Below, piece by piece: positions 6,872 through 14,360 of a DNA stretch of 16,898 nt. The position numbers were made by a program, and so were the translations under genes. The stretch is from Bacillota bacterium (GTDB lineage: Bacteria; Bacillota; Clostridia; Lachnospirales; WQUN01), in the NCBI GenBank assembly GCA_009782085.1, contig WQUN01000021.1:1-16898 (forward strand), written 5' to 3'. Below the pieces are notes generated by a model. That model had not been told where the DNA came from, searched no databases, and was given only the letters and a program-made list of their open reading frames with translations. Position 1 is the stretch's first letter, and every line of letters starts with the position of its first letter.

Positions 6872-7951
6872 TCAGCGTCTTACCCGCGCGTTGCCCTGCC
6901 AGACGCTCCATATCTGCTCCTCGTCCGCGGGCTGGGCGTAATCGGTCATCATCGTGACCGCCAGCGCGCCGCAAGCCCAGCCGAATTGCAGCCATTTTTC
7001 CGGTTCCCAGCCTTTGAGTATACCATAGAGCAGCCCGCCGACAAAGCTGTCGCCGCCGCCGATCCTGTCCAGCACGCCGATCTCGCGCGGTTCGGCGGAG
7101 TGCCAGTCGCCGCCTTCCAGCATCAGCGCGCCCCATAGATGGCGGTTGGCGTCGATGACCTCGCGGAGCGTCGTCGCGAAGACCGAGGCGTTCGGGTACG
7201 CCTTTTTCACGTTTCCGATCATGCCTTTGAAGCTGTCGGTCTTGCCGGCAAGCCCTTTGCCGCCGGACTCCGGGCCCTCGATCCCAAGCGCGAGCTGAAA
7301 ATCCTCCTCGTTGCCGGCGAGGATGTCCGCGTTGGACGCGATCCGCGAAAACATCCCGGAAAGCTCTTTTTCGCGGCCGTCCCAAAAGGACTTGCGGTAA
7401 TTCAGATCAAACGACACCAAGGCGCCATGCTTTTTCGCCGCGTCGGCGAGGTCTGCGCAAAACGCGCCCGTTTCGGGCGAAAGCGCGGCGATAAGCCCCG
7501 AAACGTGCAAAATGCCGACCCCCTCCGCGCCGAACAGGCGCTCCAGGTCGAAATCCTTCGCGCAAAGCGTCCGCCCGACCTCGCCCGCCCGGTCGTTGTG
7601 GACGCGCGGCCCGCGCGCGCCGAACCCGGAGTCGCCGATGTTGAACTGGTGCCTGTAGCCCCAGGGCCCGCCCTGGGGGACTTCCGGCCCCTCGAATTCG
7701 ATATTGCGGCTCCGCAGATTGTTTTTGATCAGCGCGGCGATGGGGCTGTCCTTCACAAAAGCCGTCAGGACTTTCGCCCTGAGGCCGAGATACGAGGAAA
7801 CGCTGAGCACGTTCGTCTCCGCGCTCGTCGCCTGTAAAAAGAACATTTCGCTCGACTGGACCGGCGCGCCGTTTAGCGGACAGATCCGTACGCCCATGCT
7901 CGACGGCGCGACGACGGCGTATTTGGCGTCTTTTCTGGGTTTCAGACTCAT
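6872..7951 (-). CDS. PfkB-family sugar kinase, 2-keto-3-deoxygluconate kinase-like
   Basis: This ribokinase-fold enzyme phosphorylates a sugar or sugar acid with ATP in the cytoplasm. The 359-aa protein shows the PfkB signature GGGDSFVGGLLYG with catalytic base D301. VSFDLNYRKSFW and RGPRVHNDRAGEV are segments I associate with KDG kinases, and SAETNV occupies the usual GGEANV position. The substrate call is inference; fructokinase or another 2-keto-sugar-acid kinase is possible. The start is ATG 7951, served by GGAGG (7959-7963) at 7 nt; the frame upstream has no ribosome site. It is first in the operon with gnd and the LarA homolog and diverges from the glycosidase operon. Confidence 0.82.
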   Translation of the reverse strand: MSLKPRKDAKYAVVAPSSMGVRICPLNGAPVQSSEMFFLQATSAETNVLSVSSYLGLRAKVLTAFVKDSPIAALIKNNLRSRNIEFEGPEVPQGGPWGYRHQFNIGDSGFGARGPRVHNDRAGEVGRTLCAKDFDLERLFGAEGVGILHVSGLIAALSPETGAFCADLADAAKKHGALVSFDLNYRKSFWDGREKELSGMFSRIASNADILAGNEEDFQLALGIEGPESGGKGLAGKTDSFKGMIGNVKKAYPNASVFATTLREVIDANRHLWGALMLEGGDWHSAEPREIGVLDRIGGGDSFVGGLLYGILKGWEPEKWLQFGWACGALAVTMMTDYAQPADEEQIWSVWQGNARVRR

Positions 7952-7980
7952 ATGCAGACCTCCTCGTTCCATTTTCGGAT

Positions 7981-8009
7981 AATATAACACAAGCGGTTGG
8001 CGGAAACAA
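7981..8009 (-). promoter_or_regulatory. Promoter for the pfkB-gnd-larA operon
   Basis: Minus-strand TTGTTT (8004-8009) and TATATT (7981-7986) are separated by exactly 17 bp, about 30 bp before the pfkB start codon. This is a good sigma-A-type match with a short leader. Confidence 0.55.
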
Positions 8010-8019
8010 CATTTTTAGG

Positions 8020-8047
8020 TTGTAATTCACAATAATATCCGTATAAT
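8020..8047 (+). promoter_or_regulatory. Promoter for the isomerase-GH63-GH78 operon
   Basis: TTGTAA (8020-8025) and a perfect TATAAT (8042-8047) are separated by 16 bp. The start would be near 8054, at the edge of a palindrome, with a leader of about 39 nt ending in AGAGGAG (8079-8085). Confidence 0.55.
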
Positions 8048-8054
8048 TATGACA

Positions 8055-8069
8055 ATACGAGATTCGTAT
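8055..8069. promoter_or_regulatory. Candidate operator palindrome (ATACGA-GAT-TCGTAT)
   Basis: Perfect 6-bp arms flank a 3-bp centre immediately downstream of the plus-strand -10, where a bound repressor would block initiation. The size suits a GntR- or LacI-like dimer. The regulator is not in the window. Confidence 0.45.
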
Positions 8070-8092
8070 AAATATAACAGAGGAGTGTCCGT

Positions 8093-8869
8093 ATGGTCCC
8101 AAACAGGATTTCACTGGCTTCCTATTCCTTCCACAAGCTGCTGGAGGCCGGGATGATCGACGTCTACGGCTACCTGGAGAGCCTGGCGTACCGCTATCAC
8201 CTGTCCGACGCCGACATCTGGAACGGCTTCGTGCTCGAGGCAGGCAAAGACGACTTCAGGAAAATACGCGCGGCCATGGACGACAGGGGCCTGACGCTGG
8301 CCAACCTGTGCTGCGACTGGTGCAACATCTGGTGCGCCGACCCGGACTACGGGAAAAAGTGCGACGACAACGCGCAGAAGTTCATGGAAGCGGCCGAAAT
8401 TCTGGGCGCGCGGACCGTGCGCATGGACGTCGGCGTACCGGAGGACGACGCCACGGAGGAACAGTACGAGGCGGTTTGCAAAAAGTATGCGGCCTACGCG
8501 AAACGCGGCGGCGAAGCGGGCTTTGTCATCGGGCCGGAAAACCACTGGGGAGCCTCCAGGCGGCTAAGTATGCAGAAAAGGCTGTTTAAGGACATAAACT
8601 CGCCGAACTACGGGATGCTTTTGCACATGGGCAACTGGAACCTGGAAGACGGGCAGACCAAGGACGGCAACGACGCCGAGGCGGCCGCCATGGCCGTTCA
8701 CACCCATATCGACTACGAGCACGCGACCTCCACGGAAAACTGGCTGCCCGGGGTGCTGGCCTCCGGCTACGCCGGCGCGTTAAGCATCGAGCACCACAAG
8801 GAGATAACCGAATACAGAGGGGTTCAGGCCCAGCTCGGCGCTTTCCTGTACGCGCTTGGCAAGATATGA
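8093..8869 (+). CDS. Sugar phosphate isomerase/epimerase-like TIM-barrel protein
   Basis: The 258-aa protein belongs to the AP-endonuclease-2-like (xylose isomerase-like) TIM-barrel family, which includes hydroxypyruvate isomerases, tagatose/psicose 3-epimerases, IolE and IolI. Likely metal ligands and catalytic residues are E149 (GPENHWG), H178 (LLHMGNW), H205 (VHTHIDYEH) and E233 (LSIEHHKE), in the usual order on successive barrel strands. The N-terminal RISLASYSFHKLL is typical. There is no signal peptide. The ATG has AGAGGAG (8079-8085) 7 nt upstream. It is first in the operon with two glycosidases and probably remodels a released sugar or keto-glycoside; the exact substrate cannot be read. 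It is somewhat Trp/Cys-rich at CCDWCNIWC (residues 73-81), possibly a specificity loop. Confidence 0.8.
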   Translation: MVPNRISLASYSFHKLLEAGMIDVYGYLESLAYRYHLSDADIWNGFVLEAGKDDFRKIRAAMDDRGLTLANLCCDWCNIWCADPDYGKKCDDNAQKFMEAAEILGARTVRMDVGVPEDDATEEQYEAVCKKYAAYAKRGGEAGFVIGPENHWGASRRLSMQKRLFKDINSPNYGMLLHMGNWNLEDGQTKDGNDAEAAAMAVHTHIDYEHATSTENWLPGVLASGYAGALSIEHHKEITEYRGVQAQLGAFLYALGKI

Positions 8870-8903
8870 TTAAGCCTTTTACACAGGAAAGGGATGTACT
8901 TAA

Positions 8904-10643
8904 TTGGAGAACCGTGGGAATGAAAACAGGTTCATCGACGTGTGCGACACGCCTTTCAGCCGTTACGGCGCTTACGTGGCCGTGAGCGCTGACAGGGAAA
9001 AAAAGGAGATCATCCTGCACAACGTCCGGCGGGTCGGCGGGGAGGGCTTCGAGTACCGCCTAGTCCCCGAAAAGGACGGCGAAAGGCCGGAGTTCACCGT
9101 CACGGCGTTGCCGCATATGGCGGTCATAGACACCCCCGACGGATACGCGGAAATTTACGTCCGGGACTACACGACATTGGTGTTTGAAAGCCACGGCCTG
9201 GATCTTTTCTTCGAGCACCTGAGCGAGGGCGGCGTCTGGAACCAGACCGCCTACGGCGCGCCGGAGGGGCCGGGGCGTTTCAAGGTCATTTCCGTTCCTC
9301 ACAGGCTTTATTCGCTTTTCACGGTGGTCAAGGGCGAAGGAGTCCTCTCCGGGCCTCTGACCGCCTACTTTTCCAACCCCTCGATGGATCTGCGCAGCAA
9401 CCTGCGCGTGACCCGCGATAAGAGCGACGGCGGCGTTCTGGCTGTCCTGACGATGTCGGAGACGGAAGCCAGGGAGATCCGTTTGCCTGTCGACCCGGCT
9501 TCGGAAAAGGAAGCGATCCGGCGGGAATGGGAGGCGTTCCTGGCTATAATGCCGAAAGCGACGGGAGAAGAGCGCGAATTCGCGACGCTGACCTGGTACA
9601 ACCTCTGGTCGAGCTTCGTCCGCGCCGACGGGAACTACGGCCACGACGCGATGATAATGTCCAAAAAGATAATGAGCTCGGTCTGGTCGTGGGATCACTG
9701 CTTCAACGCGCTGGCGATGATCCCGGCGGGGATGGGGACGGCTTATGACCAGTTCGAGTTGCCGTTCCTTCATCAGGCCCCGACGGGCGCGCTGCCGGAC
9801 AACCTTAACCCGAACGGAGAGGTGCCCTGGGGAATCACAAAGCCGCCGATACACGGCTGGACCTTCGGCAGGCTGATGGACAGGTTCTGTTTCCCGGAGG
9901 GGATTCTGCGAAAGACGGCCGTCTATCTCGAAAAGCAGACGGACTGGTGGATGAACTACCGCGACTGCGACGGGGACGGCGTGCCGGACTATCCCCAGGG
10001 CTGCGACAGCGGCTGGGACAACGCCACCGTTTTCGACATGGCGCACTTCATGGAGACGCCGGACCTTTCGGCCTACCTGATCCTGCAAATGCGCGCGATA
10101 GCCAGGATATACGGGGAGCTGAACGAGAAAGAGGCGCAAAGCCGGTGGACGGAGCGAAGCGACGGGCTTTTGGGGCGGCTTATCGAGCACAGCTGGGACG
10201 GGGAGCGGTTCGTCGCCAGGAAAAGCCATACCCACGAGTACGAAAAAGAGCCCACCTCCATGCTGCCGCTTCAGGCCATTGTGCTGGGCGAGCTGCTCGA
10301 CGCCGATAAAATGGCCAAGCTCGTTGCCATCCTGAAAAAGGACTTCCTTACGGAGCACGGCCTGGCCACGGAAAGCCCCTCCAGCCCCTATTATGACCGG
10401 AACGGGTATTGGCGGGGGCCCATCTGGGCGCCCAGCACGTACCTGGTCGTGGACGGGCTTAACCGGGCAGGCTACGGAGAACTGGCGAAAGATATAGCCA
10501 AACGCTTCCTCCGCATGGCGAGCCGCACGGCCAAGGGCAACTACGAAAACTTCGACGCGCTGACGGGGAAGGGGCTTTGCGCGCCTGGGTACACCTGGAC
10601 GGCGAGCGTGTATATGCTGCTGCTGTGGGAGTACGGGGAATGA
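8904..10643 (+). CDS. GH63-like (MGH1-type) intracellular glycoside hydrolase
   Basis: The 579-aa protein has an N-terminal beta-rich domain (about 1-200) and an (alpha/alpha)6 barrel resembling the GH63/GH37 clan. Barrel signatures include TLTWYNLWSSFVRADG, SSVWSWDHCFNALAM, DSGWDNATVFD and GYWRGPIWAPSTYLVVDGL. By analogy with GH63, D372 (GWDN) is the probable acid and E548 (NYENFD) the probable base. Family members act on alpha-glucosides, mannosylglycerate or glucosylglycerate; which one applies here is unknown. No signal peptide is seen, so it is cytoplasmic. The start is TTG at 8904: a TAA precedes it in frame, GGAAAGGG lies upstream, and neighbouring ATG/GTG codons are out of frame. It follows the TIM-barrel gene by 34 bp and precedes the GH78 gene by 25 bp. 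Confidence 0.8.
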   Translation: MENRGNENRFIDVCDTPFSRYGAYVAVSADREKKEIILHNVRRVGGEGFEYRLVPEKDGERPEFTVTALPHMAVIDTPDGYAEIYVRDYTTLVFESHGLDLFFEHLSEGGVWNQTAYGAPEGPGRFKVISVPHRLYSLFTVVKGEGVLSGPLTAYFSNPSMDLRSNLRVTRDKSDGGVLAVLTMSETEAREIRLPVDPASEKEAIRREWEAFLAIMPKATGEEREFATLTWYNLWSSFVRADGNYGHDAMIMSKKIMSSVWSWDHCFNALAMIPAGMGTAYDQFELPFLHQAPTGALPDNLNPNGEVPWGITKPPIHGWTFGRLMDRFCFPEGILRKTAVYLEKQTDWWMNYRDCDGDGVPDYPQGCDSGWDNATVFDMAHFMETPDLSAYLILQMRAIARIYGELNEKEAQSRWTERSDGLLGRLIEHSWDGERFVARKSHTHEYEKEPTSMLPLQAIVLGELLDADKMAKLVAILKKDFLTEHGLATESPSSPYYDRNGYWRGPIWAPSTYLVVDGLNRAGYGELAKDIAKRFLRMASRTAKGNYENFDALTGKGLCAPGYTWTASVYMLLLWEYGE

Positions 10644-10668
10644 GAATAGTTTCGAAAGGTTGTTATAT

Positions 10669-13038
10669 ATGGACGCTTACGAGGATTTTTGCGACAGTTC
10701 ATGGATAGGCGTGCCCGCCGTTCTGTATGAAAAGCAACGGCGAGTCTGGGACGGCCGGCTGAAAACGCGGGCCGCGTATTTCCGGCGCGAGTTCACGCTG
10801 GACGGCGAAGGCGCGCGGCTGACGCTTTGCGTCAGCGCTTCCACGCGCTACCGTCTTTACGTGAACGGCGCTTCTTTGCTGTCCGGCCCGTGCAAGGGCG
10901 ACCGCTTCCGGCATTTCTACGAGACTCTGGACGTCAGCCGATACCTTAAGCCGGGCGGCAACGTGATCGCCGTCAAGGTCGTCTGTTATCCGCCGTACGA
11001 CGCGATTCCGGACGAACGCGGCGACGGGGTCGGGCCTCAGTTCGTCTTCGGGAGCGCGGCCGGGCCGTGCCTGATCGTCGGCGGCGGGATAACGGACGGC
11101 GGCGGCCGGCCCGGGGAAAGCGTCTCCACTGGCGGCACGCCCTGGACCGTCTGCCTGGACGGCGCGACGGAGTGGAAAACCCCCTCGCTCAGCCTGTGGA
11201 TGGGCGGCATGGAGGTCGTCGACGGCGCGGGACTTCCGGGCGGCTGGGCCGAAACGGGCGTTCCCGGCGGCGATTGGGCCTTGGCGGATATACGCTGGCC
11301 TGTCCGTCCGAACGGCACCGGCGGCATAATGCCGTTTCCGCTGCTGCCCCGGCCGATTCCGCCGCTCTATGAGACGCCTGCGGAATTCCGGGGCGAAATG
11401 CCGCTTCGCGCGGATGACGCGGAGCCTTTCACCTTTGAGGGCGGTCCGGCAGTCATCCCGCCATATACCCGCGCCGCCGCCGAGCTGGACGCCGGCGAGC
11501 TGACCACGGCCTACGTCTCTCTGCCGATGACAGGCGGGCAAGGCGCGGAGGTTATAATCCGCTACGCCGAGTGCTACACCGGCGACAGCCCGACCGACAA
11601 AAGCGACCGGGCCGACTGCGTAAACCGCCGCCTGGCCGGCCACGAGGACGTCTACCGTCCTTACGGAGGCAAAGATACATATTCGCCGTTCTGGTTCCGG
11701 AGCTTCCGGTTCCTGCGCGTGGAGGTTCAGACCGCCGGCGCGCCGCTGACCGTCGGCAAACCCGCTCTCGTCGAGACAGGCTATCCGCTGGAGGTAAAAA
11801 CGACTTTCCGCTCGTCGGACCCTGCCCTCGAAAAGCTCTGGGAGATCAGCGTGCGGACGCAGAAACGCTGCCTGCACGAGACATACGAGGACTGCCCATA
11901 CTACGAGCAGCTCCAGTATACGATGGACACGCGCCTGCAGATGCTGTTCACGTACGCGCTGAGCGGCGACACCCGCATGGCTCTTCGCACGATCGGGGAT
12001 TTTCACGCCTCGCTGTTGCCGGAGGGGATTTTGCAGTCCCGCTACCCGTGTCAGGTCACGCAGGTCATCCCGGTTTTCGCGCTGCACTGGATATTCATGC
12101 TGGAGGACTATTACCGGCAGACCGGCGACGCCTCCGTCCCCCTCCGCTACCGGCCGACGGTGGACAGCGTGCTCGGCTGGTTCTCGCGGCATACCGGCGA
12201 GACGGGGCTCGTCGGGCGCACGGATTACTGGCAGTTCACCGACTGGGTCGAGCAATGGGAGGACAGGTACGGCGTTTCATACGCCTCGACCGTCGGGCCT
12301 TCCGCCACGACCAACCTGACGTACGCTTTGGCGCTTCGCGCGGCGGCGCGGCTGAACCGCCTGACCGGAAGGAACGACGCCGCGGCGGCCTATGACGCCG
12401 AAGCCGAAGCCGTCCTGGCCGGCGTGCAAAAATATTGCTGGGACGAGGCCGCCGGACTGTACCGCGAGGGGCCAGGCGTCAGCGAGTACGGCCAGCACGC
12501 CCAGACGCTGGCGGTGCTGGCAGGCCTGGCAAAGGACGACGCGGCGCTCATGGCAAAAACGATGGAGGAACCGGGCCTTCTAAAGGCTTCCTTCCCCTGG
12601 ATGTTTTACATCATGCGCGCGCTGGAGAAAGCCGGCATGTACGGCCGCGCGTCGGTCTTCTTTGACCGGCTGACCGATTTCGTCAAACTGAACGCGACCA
12701 CCGTCCCGGAGAGGGATTACGATGTGCGCAGCGAATGCCACGCCTGGGGCGCGTTCCCGCTCTACGAGTTCCCGCGCTCGCTCCTGGGCGTGCGCCCGGC
12801 GAAACCGGGCTGGAGCCGGATCGAGATATGCCCGTTCTTCGGGATCGCCGACAGCTGTTCCGGGACTGTCGCGACGCCGGCGGGCGGCGTCGAGGTCGCC
12901 TGGGAGCGGGAGGGGAGCGAAGTCAGGCTTTGGGGCGGAGCGCCTATCGGCGTCCCCTGCGAAGTCGTTCTGCCCGACGGGCGGCGGCGGATCCTGCCCG
13001 ACGGCGGGGAATTCAGGGAGCTGTGCAAAATTATCTGA
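10669..13038 (+). CDS. GH78-like alpha-L-rhamnosidase, intracellular
   Basis: The 789-aa protein has the GH78 plan: N-terminal beta-sandwich domains (about 30-380, with YRLYVNG and FWFRSFRFLRVEV), a six-hairpin (alpha/alpha)6 catalytic domain (about 385-730) and a C-terminal beta domain. The catalytic-acid motif is ETYEDCPYYEQLQY (D408, E413), the variant common in Firmicute homologs in place of DCPQRDERLGW. The probable base is E689 in SECHAWGAFPLYEF. It would release terminal alpha-L-rhamnose from an imported glycoside, though annotated GH78 relatives include other specificities. There is no signal peptide. The ATG at 10669 is preferred to the TTG at 10660 because GAAAGG (10654-10659) is 9 nt from the ATG. 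It is last in its operon and converges on the MocA gene. Confidence 0.83.
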   Translation: MDAYEDFCDSSWIGVPAVLYEKQRRVWDGRLKTRAAYFRREFTLDGEGARLTLCVSASTRYRLYVNGASLLSGPCKGDRFRHFYETLDVSRYLKPGGNVIAVKVVCYPPYDAIPDERGDGVGPQFVFGSAAGPCLIVGGGITDGGGRPGESVSTGGTPWTVCLDGATEWKTPSLSLWMGGMEVVDGAGLPGGWAETGVPGGDWALADIRWPVRPNGTGGIMPFPLLPRPIPPLYETPAEFRGEMPLRADDAEPFTFEGGPAVIPPYTRAAAELDAGELTTAYVSLPMTGGQGAEVIIRYAECYTGDSPTDKSDRADCVNRRLAGHEDVYRPYGGKDTYSPFWFRSFRFLRVEVQTAGAPLTVGKPALVETGYPLEVKTTFRSSDPALEKLWEISVRTQKRCLHETYEDCPYYEQLQYTMDTRLQMLFTYALSGDTRMALRTIGDFHASLLPEGILQSRYPCQVTQVIPVFALHWIFMLEDYYRQTGDASVPLRYRPTVDSVLGWFSRHTGETGLVGRTDYWQFTDWVEQWEDRYGVSYASTVGPSATTNLTYALALRAAARLNRLTGRNDAAAAYDAEAEAVLAGVQKYCWDEAAGLYREGPGVSEYGQHAQTLAVLAGLAKDDAALMAKTMEEPGLLKASFPWMFYIMRALEKAGMYGRASVFFDRLTDFVKLNATTVPERDYDVRSECHAWGAFPLYEFPRSLLGVRPAKPGWSRIEICPFFGIADSCSGTVATPAGGVEVAWEREGSEVRLWGGAPIGVPCEVVLPDGRRRILPDGGEFRELCKII

Positions 13039-13060
13039 AAAGCCGTATTCACGGACATTG

Positions 13061-14161
13061 TTAAACGGATATATCCGGTATCTCTATCTCCACTTCCTTT
13101 TTCAGTTTGGACGAGCGATATATGCCGTCGCATATGGCCTGGTTGTACAATATCTCCTCCCCCGGAACGGGCGCGGGGCGGCCTTCGATAATGGCGTCGC
13201 AGAAATCCCAGACCTTCATGTCGAACATGTCGGAGTATCTGGGTTCCCAGGTCGAGTCAAACGGAACGCTGGGAAGCACGAAGCTGTCCACGTTCATGCC
13301 GTTCACGTCCGTGTAGTACATGACGCGGGACGGCGCGCTGCCCGCGTCATAACCGTTTTTTATCTTGACCGCGCCCTCCGTGCCGAGCCATAGGGTGTCC
13401 CCCAGCGAATCCGCGTGCATGGCCCACGACTGCTTGAACACGAACGTCACGTCGTTTTCCATCCGGACGAGCGCCACGGAAAAATCGTCCACGTCAAAAT
13501 CGTCCGCGCCGGGCCAATATTTGGGGTTCTTGCCAAAATAGTCCGTGGCGACGGCGGAGACGGTCAAAGGCCTGGGATACTTCACGGCGTGCAGGCATTC
13601 GTCTATGGAATAGCACCCGATGTCGCCGAGGCAGCCGTACCCGGCCTTCGCCTTGTCCACGAACGTGCCGCCGGGTATGCCGCGGCGGCGTCCGCCCCCG
13701 CTCTGTATGTAATATACCTTGCCCAGCGCGCCGGAACCGATAAGCTCGTCCACTTTCCGGCGCATTCGGTCGTACCGCGGCTGAAAGCCGATGGTGAGTA
13801 TTTTCTTTGCCCTGCGCGAGGCGCGCACCATGTCGGCGGCCTCCGCCACCGTAAACGACATCGGCTTTTCGCACAGCACGTGTATGCCGGCCTCCAGCGC
13901 GGCGATCGCGCACTCCGCGTGGGTCGTGTTGTACGTGCAGACGCTGACCCCGTCCATCTCCACGTTTCGGATCAGTTCCTCGGCGCTGTCAAAGGCCTTT
14001 GCGCCGGCGAGGCCGAATTCGTCCAGAAAAGCCCGCGCCTTGCCCGGCACGATGTCCGCCGCGCCGACGATTTCCGCGTCCGCATGGCTCATATATCCGC
14101 GCGCGTGAGGATGGGCGATGCCTCCCGTCCCTATGACGCCGATCCGCAATTTTTTACCCAT
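13061..14161 (-). CDS. Gfo/Idh/MocA-family NAD(P)-dependent oxidoreductase
   Basis: This 366-aa cytoplasmic dehydrogenase has the N-terminal Rossmann motif GVIGTGGIAHPH (8-19), CEKPMS with the conserved lysine K99, and a C-terminal alpha/beta substrate domain containing GDIGCYSIDECLHAV. D180 and H191 are candidate catalytic residues; the usual GxH histidine position is C-Y here. The family oxidises or reduces sugars, sugar alcohols and glycosides, some by a transient 3-keto step that aids glycoside cleavage. The start is ATG 14161 with AGGAG (14170-14174) 8 nt upstream; the longer open frame to 14335 lacks such a site. It faces the glycosidase operon with only 22 bp between stops, and probably processes the same sugar (inference). 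No substrate is readable. Confidence 0.88.
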   Translation of the reverse strand: MGKKLRIGVIGTGGIAHPHARGYMSHADAEIVGAADIVPGKARAFLDEFGLAGAKAFDSAEELIRNVEMDGVSVCTYNTTHAECAIAALEAGIHVLCEKPMSFTVAEAADMVRASRRAKKILTIGFQPRYDRMRRKVDELIGSGALGKVYYIQSGGGRRRGIPGGTFVDKAKAGYGCLGDIGCYSIDECLHAVKYPRPLTVSAVATDYFGKNPKYWPGADDFDVDDFSVALVRMENDVTFVFKQSWAMHADSLGDTLWLGTEGAVKIKNGYDAGSAPSRVMYYTDVNGMNVDSFVLPSVPFDSTWEPRYSDMFDMKVWDFCDAIIEGRPAPVPGEEILYNQAICDGIYRSSKLKKEVEIEIPDISV

Positions 14162-14273
14162 GCTCACAGCTCCTTTGATTGAATATGAATTGTTGTTATG
14201 CGCTATATCGTACCACTGTCCCGTAAAAAGTAAAGAGCGGGTGCGCGGAATGGGCGCGGCAAATTTTCGCGAA

Positions 14274-14291
14274 AGATCCTTCGCTTCGCTC
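14274..14291. repeat. Solo half-copy of the GAGCGAAGCGAAGGATCT repeat
   Basis: AGATCCTTCGCTTCGCTC is the exact reverse complement of 1291-1308. The rest of the hairpin is absent, so this is a remnant or single arm. It ends 3 bp before the -35 of the downstream MetRS-like gene. An 18-bp exact match in 17 kb is unlikely by chance. Confidence 0.6.
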
Positions 14292-14294
14292 GTC

Positions 14295-14322
14295 TTGATT
14301 TTCTTTGAAACTGTGCTAAAAT
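14295..14322 (+). promoter_or_regulatory. Promoter for the MetRS-like gene
   Basis: TTGATT (14295-14300) and TAAAAT (14317-14322), 16 bp apart, with an extended TG before the -10 (TGCTAAAAT). Start near 14329, leader about 30 nt; no T-box fits. Confidence 0.6.
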
Positions 14323-14360
14323 AACACAATTCCAATCAAAATTTGATAAGAGGTATGCTC

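Noticed and set aside
9060..10358. A 432-codon minus-strand frame opposite the GH63-like gene
   Set aside because: Shadow of the glycosidase, with no motif and biased composition.
10699..12255. A 518-codon open frame on the minus strand opposite the GH78 gene
   Set aside because: The opposite strand carries clear GH78 motifs; this frame has low-complexity composition and no ribosome site.
14292..14360. T-box leader upstream of the synthetase-like gene
   Set aside because: Only about 30 nt separate the predicted start point from the start codon, and no T-box sequence or terminator hairpin is there.
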